Assembly (NCBI GenBank): GCA_025358455.1
Contig: JANYJP010000015.1
Location: 1-35,633, forward strand
Source of the DNA: Bacteroidales bacterium
Lineage (GTDB): Bacteria > Bacteroidota > Bacteroidia > Bacteroidales > VadinHA17
Direction: 5' to 3'
DNA length: 35,633 bases
The notes beneath the pieces were generated by a model. It had not been told where the DNA came from. It worked only from the letters and a program-made list of their open reading frames with translations, and did no database searches. Below, in pieces: positions 31,801 to 35,633 of this stretch. Positions within the stretch are counted from its first letter, which is position 1; the number at the start of each line of letters is the position of its first letter. A program made the translations under genes and the position numbers.

Positions 31801-32235
31801 GGAATGGGTATTGTAGCGCTGGCAGGCATTGTGGTAAGAAACGGAATTCTGCTGGTTGAATTTACCGATGTTCTGAAAAAATCCGGGCACAAAACCCGCG
31901 AAGCCATCATTGAGGCAGGTATGACACGTATAACACCTGTAATTCTCACAGCAACAGCCACTATCCTTGGTCTTATTCCACTGGCAATCGGGATGAACAT
32001 CAACTTTGCCACCCTGCTAACCAACCTCGATCCTCAATTGCACTTTGGAGGGGATAATGTAATGTTCTTCGGACCACTTTCATGGACGATCATTTTCGGG
32101 TTAAGTTTCGCAACATTCGTAACACTGGTATTGATACCTGTTATGTACTTTGTGATCTATACCCGGGTTATCCTGAAACAACGCCGCAAAACAAACAAAC
32201 TGGCATTGAAATTAAAAAACAGTAGCCTTAGATAA
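28843..32235 (+). CDS. RND-family efflux permease (AcrB/HAE1-like)
   Basis: This 1130-residue inner-membrane proton antiporter starts with an N-terminal membrane segment followed by 'TIPKEQIPEIVIPMINVNTI', the first porter domain. TM4 carries the proton-relay pair Asp407-Asp408 in 'GIVVDDAIVVIENTHRI', the same positions as in AcrB. The second half repeats the fold, with 'GMGIVALAGIVVRNGILLVE' and the C-terminal 'GPLSWTIIFGLSFATFVTLV'. It is longer than AcrB (1049 residues), partly because of a hydrophobic insertion at about 505-555 between the two halves. It exports drugs, dyes, detergents or metabolites from the periplasm or membrane; the substrate is unknown. It is the last gene of the TetR-TolC-MFP-RND operon and is followed at once by a terminator. 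Confidence 0.95.
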   Translation: MEKKNKEFFATSWAIDNKISVYVLVFIIAVFGLINYYTIPKEQIPEIVIPMINVNTIYPGTSPSDMENLVTRPLEKNLKSISGVKKITSRSVQDFSAIIVEFNTGIEIKDAKQKVKDAVDKTKKDLPTDPSFIEPSVMEIDLSEIPIQYINLSGDIPLDRLKKYADEMQDRIESLKEITRVEIGGALDREIQIDIDMYKMKAASLTFRDVEQAVSQNNMTVSGGNIDLQGMSRSLRVVGEVTSIDQLANIVITTGSGAQIKLKDIAAVRDGFSQPENFARYNGKNVVTLNVIKKSGQNLLDASDKIKAIIVDMQKTKLPSNLIVQVTGDQSRYTRNTVEELNNTIIIGFILVTIVLMFFMGLVNAIFVGFSVPLSMAIAFIFLPWIGFTMNMLVMFAFIFALGIVVDDAIVVIENTHRIHKKTKMDIGPSAKFAAGEVFLPILSGTLTTLAPFFPLAFWPGVVGEFMVFIPVTLIITLFASLIVAYIFNPVFAVDFMKHDDEDRPVALPKLFKISAGVAAASIPFYLLKHPGFGNFIMFLAISFLFHNLFGYKVLRRFQSHVLPALMRRYKATLVWVLKGKRPVYILWSMIGLFVFTMILNNIVKPKVVFFPDNEPNTINAFIKLPVGTQIDITDSVARMAEHRIMGVLGEKNPIVESVVTNVAFLASDNNFDNSSKSSNLAKIAVNFVEFKYRKGQSTGAYMNDMREALKDIAGAEIVVDKTKMGPPTGKPVNIEISGQDLMQLATTADRFKRYLDSLEIGGIEELKSDFATSKPEIMITLDRERANIEGISAAAVGDAIRTGKLGKEISKFREGEEQYKIMLRFDENQRKDIEQLLNLTITYRDMVSGLLRQIPLSVVAHLDYVNSYGQINRLNLKRVITVSSNVLDGFNANLINAQLRKAVPQFTKPSDIDIRLTGEQEDQKDSMVFLSKAMVLCLFLIMFILITQFNSMSKALIIISEVAFSLIGVLLGYMIFGMTISIIMTGMGIVALAGIVVRNGILLVEFTDVLKKSGHKTREAIIEAGMTRITPVILTATATILGLIPLAIGMNINFATLLTNLDPQLHFGGDNVMFFGPLSWTIIFGLSFATFVTLVLIPVMYFVIYTRVILKQRRKTNKLALKLKNSSLR

Positions 32236-32252
32236 AAAGTTATATTAAAAAA

Positions 32253-32284
32253 GAAAGAGGCTGAAATTCAAATCAGCCTCTTTC
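32253..32284. terminator. Strong bidirectional terminator after the efflux operon
   Basis: GAAAGAGGCTGA (32253-32264) pairs perfectly with TCAGCCTCTTTC (32273-32284) over an 8-base loop. TTTT follows on the plus strand, and an A-run before the stem gives T's on the minus strand. It serves the RND operon and the convergent small gene ending at 32338. Confidence 0.92.
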
Positions 32285-32337
32285 CTTTTATTATTATCTG
32301 TAATAATCATTACGTATCTGCTTACTATTCCAATTGA

Positions 32338-32670
32338 TTAAATCAAAAGCAGAATAAGTATAATTATAAGGAGAGTGCTACCACCGATATAAATATATCC
32401 TCCGTTTCTCTTTACATTTTCTTTAATCGATTTAAGTTCTTTTTTCATTTCACGTTTTTCCGTGCGGGTCATGTTAGTTTTATCCATATCACGGATTTCT
32501 TCAACGCGTTTTGTTAAGCGGCTCATTTCTTCATCTGAAAGTTTGTTTTCTGTTTTGGCAGGAACTGTTAGGTTATCTGATGCAGTTTTCGAATCCGGCT
32601 TATTTGCAAATACTGTTGATGCACCCAATGTGAAGATCATCATGAATGCGAAAAGAATAATTTTTTTCAT
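32338..32670 (-). CDS. Small envelope protein with C-terminal membrane segment
   Basis: This 110-residue protein has an N-terminal signal peptide (about 1-22, ending VFA), a charged linker, a helical stretch (about 44-88) rich in E, K and R ('TRTEKREMKKELKSIKENVK'), a short glycine turn 'RNGGYIYIGG', and a C-terminal hydrophobic segment of about 15 residues ('LLIIILILLLI'). Similar small proteins are frequent and uncharacterised in Bacteroidota. The topology suggests a periplasmic helix held by its C-terminus in the inner membrane. A TGTGAAATTCACA palindrome lies 91 bases upstream. Confidence 0.7.
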   Translation of the reverse strand: MKKIILFAFMMIFTLGASTVFANKPDSKTASDNLTVPAKTENKLSDEEMSRLTKRVEEIRDMDKTNMTRTEKREMKKELKSIKENVKRNGGYIYIGGSTLLIIILILLLI

Positions 32671-32760
32671 TTTTTGTTTTTTTAATTTATTTAACTACTT
32701 AACAGATGTAAAGGTAGATGTGGAACTCACCTGATCTGTTGTACAATTACTTAAAAGTGT

Positions 32761-32773
32761 TGTGAAATTCACA
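32761..32773. promoter_or_regulatory. TGTGAAATTCACA palindrome before the small envelope gene
   Basis: TGTGAA-A-TTCACA is a perfect 6+1+6 palindrome, 91 bases before ATG 32670. A weaker copy (10 of 13 positions) lies at 32719-32731, nearer the gene. A related palindrome sits before the next gene upstream, at 33625-33639. Confidence 0.45.
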
Positions 32774-32779
32774 CATTAT

Positions 32780-32810
32780 AAAAGAGGCTGTCTCCATATG
32801 AGACAACCTC
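32780..32810 (-). terminator. Terminator of the DUF3494 lipoprotein gene
   Basis: GAGGCTGTCTC (32784-32794) pairs with GAGACAACCTC (32800-32810) over a CATAT loop with a single mismatch. On the minus strand the stem is followed by TTTT. It ends transcription from the gene at 32839-33588 and separates it from the next gene on the same strand. Confidence 0.85.
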
Positions 32811-32838
32811 CTTTGATAGTTTTATTCTTCTGAATTTA

Positions 32839-33588
32839 TTATGGCACTTTAACAGTATTTCCATTAAGAACGACAGCGCCAGTACTTGTTAATGCTCTGC
32901 CATCAAGTGTTGCTCCTGTATTGAAAGTTACTGATTGCTTTACCAGAAAAGTTCCTTTTAGAACTGAAGTTGTTCCAAAAGTAGCTGAGGAACCTACCTG
33001 CCAGAAGATGTTAGCTGGCAATGCACCTCCGCTTAGGATCACCTTCCGTCCCGATGTTGTAGTAAACGATGAAGCCATCTGAATAATAAAGACAGCAGTG
33101 GCATCACCCTTTGCATCGAATGTAAGGTCACCGGATGAAATTGCAAGGGAGGAAGTTGATTTATAAAGCCCCGGGGTAAGAGTAAGTCCTCCGATGTTTC
33201 CCGATAACGTAACTCTGTCAGTCGAAGTTCTTCCGGCAGCATCGTTATATGCTAAAGTCAGATCAAGCTTTGCCTGGGTGGCTATGACATCATTGATGTG
33301 CTGAGTTCCAACCAGAATTCCGGGAGGGAAACCACCAATCGATGTTCCTGGACTTAATACAACATCGCCTGTTATACTTGTTGCACCCGTATTAGTTATG
33401 GCTGAGCCTGCAAGAATTGCTATATTTGTTGTGCCTGCCAATTTAATAGCTGCCTGAGTTGTTGATTGAACTGGAATTACAACCGGATTTGTTCCAGTAG
33501 GGGTTGAGTCATCTTTTTTACACCCTCCTAAAAATACAACTGTTGCTACTGCAAGAGTTGTTAAAAGCATTTTCATTTTCATTTTCAT
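32839..33588 (-). CDS. DUF3494 (ice-binding-like) lipoprotein
   Basis: From ATG 33588 the protein has 249 residues and begins MKMKMKM, encoded by a repeated ATGAAA. The lipoprotein signal ends LGGC (Cys23). The mature part is a full DUF3494 domain: 'NIAILAGSAITNTGATSITG', 'DVVLSPGTSIGGFPPGI', 'LTPGLYKSTSSLAISSGDLT', 'GDATAVFIIQMASSFTTTSG', 'NIFWQVGSSATFGTTSVLKG', 'TFNTGATLDGRALTSTGAV'. The fold is a beta-solenoid with a flanking helix. Ice binding is proven for some members from cold organisms, but the family is wider, and here surface adhesion or another role is equally possible. An earlier ATG at 33645 would add an unlikely 19-residue polar start. It has its own terminator and an upstream palindrome. 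Confidence 0.9.
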   Translation of the reverse strand: MKMKMKMLLTTLAVATVVFLGGCKKDDSTPTGTNPVVIPVQSTTQAAIKLAGTTNIAILAGSAITNTGATSITGDVVLSPGTSIGGFPPGILVGTQHINDVIATQAKLDLTLAYNDAAGRTSTDRVTLSGNIGGLTLTPGLYKSTSSLAISSGDLTFDAKGDATAVFIIQMASSFTTTSGRKVILSGGALPANIFWQVGSSATFGTTSVLKGTFLVKQSVTFNTGATLDGRALTSTGAVVLNGNTVKVP

Positions 33589-33624
33589 TTTTGTTATTCT
33601 AAATTTTCCGTTTCTTCGGACAGA

Positions 33625-33639
33625 TGTGAATTTTTCACA
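33625..33639. promoter_or_regulatory. TGTGAA-N3-TTCACA palindrome before the DUF3494 gene
   Basis: TGTGAA (33625-33630), TTT, TTCACA (33634-33639) lies 37 bases before ATG 33588. It shares both half-sites with the palindrome at 32761-32773 but with a three-base rather than one-base centre. A CRP-like or other dimeric regulator is possible. Confidence 0.45.
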
Positions 33640-33977
33640 CTGCAAAATTGCGTATGTTTAACATGGAAAGTGTTGCATCACTATTATTAATAGTTGCATG
33701 ATTTACATATCCATTCCTTTTAAACGATGTTAAGTATTTGAATACATGCGTTTAACAAACAGGATTTTAATAAATATCTGAAAATGTGAGGAAATTAAGT
33801 CTGCAAACAGAATAGAATGAGTAGCATGGTTACGAACAATATCATTGAAATTTTGTTTAACTTAGAAGCCTTAACCCATTAAAAATCTAAATCGGGGACT
33901 CATTACTTCCGGATTTCATATCAGTACTGAGTTTCTTTTATGCTTTTGGTACATTTAGTAAAATTTAATTACTTCTT
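33640..33977. other. Divergent intergenic region without visible gene
   Basis: No coding frame of interest is present. ACTATT-ATT-AATAGT (around 33680) is an AT-rich inverted repeat flanked by two direct copies of GTTGCAT. The region must hold the promoter of the AraC-type gene, which I cannot place with confidence. Confidence 0.4.
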
Positions 33978-34544
33978 TTGAAACTCTACATTAAAAACAT
34001 GGTATGCATTCGCTGCAAGATGGTGGTGAAATCGGAACTTAAAAACCTCGGACTGCATTTCATTGTGGTTGATTTAGGGGAAGTAGAAATAATGGAAAAC
34101 ATTTCTAATGGTGAACGCGAAAAGCTTAAAAATGCATTGCATGAATCAGGACTTGAGCTTATGGATGATAAAAGGGCTATTCTGATAGAAAGAATTAAAA
34201 ATGTAATCATTGAAATGGTTCACCATTCAGATGAACTAATTAAAACCAACTTTTCTGAATATTTGAGCGAAAAATTGAATTACGATTATACCTATCTTGC
34301 AAATCTGTTTTCAGAAGTACAGGGAATAAATATTGAACAATTTATTATTTCTCATAAAATTGAGCGTATCAAGGAATTGATAATGTATGGTGATTTATCT
34401 ATTTCTGAAATTGCATGGAAAATGAATTACTCTTCTGTTTCGCATTTGTCGAATCAATTTAAAAAAGTGACCGGACTTTCACCTGCTCATTTTAAACAAT
34501 TGAAAAATAACAGTAGAATGTCCATTGAAGAAATAGGGAATTAA
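33978..34544 (+). CDS. AraC-family regulator with CxxC metal-binding-like N-terminus
   Basis: This 188-residue protein starts at TTG 33978; the next ATG (33999) would cut the first strand of the N-terminal domain. Residues 1-75 resemble a heavy-metal-associated (HMA) fold, with C10 and C13 in 'KNMVCIRCKMVVKSELKNLG'. Residues of about 88-173 are an AraC-type double helix-turn-helix: 'YLANLFSEVQGINIEQFI', then 'SISEIAWKMNYSSVSHLSNQ' and 'FKKVTGLSPAHFK'. It should bind DNA and may sense a metal or redox state through the CxxC pair, though this is inference. No metal transporter lies next to it; the RND pump nearby is of the drug-efflux type. Confidence 0.85.
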   Translation: MKLYIKNMVCIRCKMVVKSELKNLGLHFIVVDLGEVEIMENISNGEREKLKNALHESGLELMDDKRAILIERIKNVIIEMVHHSDELIKTNFSEYLSEKLNYDYTYLANLFSEVQGINIEQFIISHKIERIKELIMYGDLSISEIAWKMNYSSVSHLSNQFKKVTGLSPAHFKQLKNNSRMSIEEIGN

Positions 34545-34553
34545 TATACTTAA

Positions 34554-34712
34554 ATGAACGCAAGAATTCTAATAGAAGACAGCCTCGATCCATTGGTTGC
34601 TATGAATATTAAAGGAAAGATAACTGACATGAATGAGGACATGGCTAATATAACCGGATTAACGCGTCCGGATATGGATCTCAAGCTTGAAAGCGTTTGC
34701 TTGAAGGCTTGA
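34554..34712 (+). pseudogene. PAS-domain sensor kinase fragment
   Basis: A 52-codon frame starts 9 bases after the AraC gene. Residues 3-41 match the start of a PAS domain found in hybrid sensor kinases: 'ARILIEDSLDPLVAMNIKGK' followed by ITDMNEDMANITGLTRPDMD. The frame ends in TGA; past the stop, 'KELKEEYNNFKIQTNEA' in the same phase looks like kinase linker helix. The kinase core is gone. It lies directly before an orphan receiver gene, so a kinase-regulator pair probably lost its kinase here by deletion. Confidence 0.65.
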
Positions 34713-34755
34713 AAAGAATTGAAAGAAGAGTATAATAATTTTAAAATTCAAACGA

Positions 34756-35211
34756 ATGAAGCCCGATAATAAAATAAAACTTTTCCTTGTAGATGATGAT
34801 GCAGTATTCTTAAAATTGTTAGAAATTGAGTTTCTTCAGAATGCTGATTTTGAAATTGAAACATTTGCCACGGGTGAATATTGCGTTGAGAATTTATCAC
34901 ATAACCCGGATGTAATCATTCTGGATTATCTTCTTAATGGTATCGATCAATATGCAATAAACGGTATTGAAACGTTAGACAAAATAAAGGCATATAACCC
35001 CGATATTCCCGTTGTAATGTTATCCTCTCAGGATAAAATTGAAGTTGCAGTTAACTGTATGCATCACAAGGCTTTTGATTATGTAGTGAAAAGCGAGACA
35101 GCTTTTTTACGGCTACAAAAAATCATCCCGACTATTTTCCAATACAAAAAGCTGGAAAAGGAGTTGAACTGGTATATGGAGATGATGCAGTCATTGAATA
35201 GTGAACAATAA
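34756..35211 (+). CDS. Orphan response regulator receiver protein
   Basis: This 151-residue protein has a receiver domain with acidic 'LVDDDA', phospho-acceptor Asp57 in 'VIILDYLLNG' and Lys112 in 'FDYVVKSE', followed by a short helical tail ('LEKELNWYMEMMQ') without an output domain. The receiver resembles that of the NtrC-like regulator at 6335-7681 ('YDYITKSDD' at the same place). The gene follows a broken PAS-kinase fragment, so it may have lost its kinase; it could take phosphate from another kinase in the window. Confidence 0.85.
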   Translation: MKPDNKIKLFLVDDDAVFLKLLEIEFLQNADFEIETFATGEYCVENLSHNPDVIILDYLLNGIDQYAINGIETLDKIKAYNPDIPVVMLSSQDKIEVAVNCMHHKAFDYVVKSETAFLRLQKIIPTIFQYKKLEKELNWYMEMMQSLNSEQ

Positions 35212-35394
35212 ACAGTAAACGGTATGGAGTTATCCAAATTGGCTCTAAGCAGAAGATAATTCAGCCTATCCACATAAGCCTTGAAAATAACTTCGATAAG
35301 CCACATTTAATTCTTAATGCCAATTAAGGGCTGAAACATAATAAACCTGAAGAGTCGATATTTTTGAAGGACAATGATCTACAAATCACGAAAG

Positions 35395-35434
35395 CCACCA
35401 GGTGGGGACATAAATTAGGTCATGCCTCCGGCAT
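35395..35434. repeat. Pair of short perfect hairpins in the right-end intergenic region
   Basis: CCACC-A-GGTGG (35395-35405) and ATGCC-TCC-GGCAT (35422-35434) lie close together in the 420-bp stretch after the last gene. A third palindrome, AAACCC-C-GGGTTT, is at 35522-35534. No gene is supported in this stretch; it may be a dispersed palindromic element. Confidence 0.5.
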
Positions 35435-35481
35435 TTATTTACTGTTTGGATTCTATATAGTCGCTGTTACTTCGCTCTTAA

Positions 35482-35525
35482 AGCGAAAAAAGAGCGGATA
35501 ATGAGCGAACAAAGAGCGAACAAAC
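35482..35525. repeat. Four tandem 11-bp repeats, consensus AGCGAACAAAG
   Basis: Successive copies are AGCGAAAAAAG (35482-35492), AGCGGATAATG (35493-35503), AGCGAACAAAG (35504-35514) and AGCGAACAAAC (35515-35525). The array has no spacers, and an inverted copy of the AAGAGCG core (CGCTCTT, 35473-35479) precedes it. The array abuts the palindrome at 35522-35534. Its role is unknown. Confidence 0.7.
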
Positions 35526-35633
35526 CCCGGGTTTGGGACATGAAATTTAAGAATTTCTGCCATTTCCCCTGAATATTTCTTAATGGCACACTCATATTTC
35601 TGATAATCAAGATGATTATTGCTATTTTTGTCA

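Noticed and set aside
35482-35525. Considered as a CRISPR array or replication iterons
   Set aside because: Repeats are only 11 bp with no spacers, and there are no cas genes, replication initiator or plasmid functions in the window.

Overview
The window looks like a chromosomal segment of a Bacteroidota bacterium, probably Bacteroidales or Marinilabiliales-like. The evidence is a T9SS type B sorting domain, many Bacteroidota-style lipoprotein signals, TAnnTTTG-type -7 promoter elements, mostly weak Shine-Dalgarno sites and AT-rich DNA. I see no rRNA, tRNA, CRISPR array, transposase or phage gene.

Region by region. 1-2500: a partial ice-binding-like (DUF3494) lipoprotein cut by the left edge, a divergent secreted T9SS substrate, and a decayed gene tail. 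2700-4900: a hybrid histidine kinase. 5000-10700: a signalling block on the minus strand, made of a stand-alone receiver, a hybrid kinase with REC and Hpt, an NtrC-like sigma-54 activator, and a membrane-anchored coiled-coil protein that seems to be its target. 10700-13800: two AI-2E/PerM-family permeases around a DUF4337 remnant, then a MazG-like remnant. 13800-17000: small lipoproteins and a GH2 lipoprotein. 17200-21750: a cytochrome c, then a tight three-gene set (Fe-S/FAD oxidoreductase, SDR reductase, UbiG-like methyltransferase) of unknown product. 22100-25450: a PAS histidine kinase and an OmpA-family lipoprotein. 25500-32300: a TetR-controlled RND efflux operon closed by a strong terminator. 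32300-35633: a small membrane protein, a second DUF3494 lipoprotein, an AraC regulator with a CxxC metal-binding-like N-terminus, a broken PAS-kinase fragment, an orphan receiver and a repeat-rich right end.

The most informative observation is regulatory. A 15-bp palindrome of the form TTCTC-N5-GAGAA lies 130-140 bases upstream of two predicted sigma-54 promoters, one before the phosphorelay operon and one before the coiled-coil gene. The likely binder is the NtrC-like protein encoded between the two sites, giving an autoregulated local sigma-54 circuit with a membrane coiled-coil protein as output. Other candidate operators are a palindrome before tetR, direct and inverted repeats at the OmpA-family promoter, TGTGAA/TTCACA palindromes before two neighbouring envelope genes, and a 14-bp motif shared by the leaders of the two free-standing kinases.

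At least four gene remnants lie between intact genes, so the region has been losing genes by decay.
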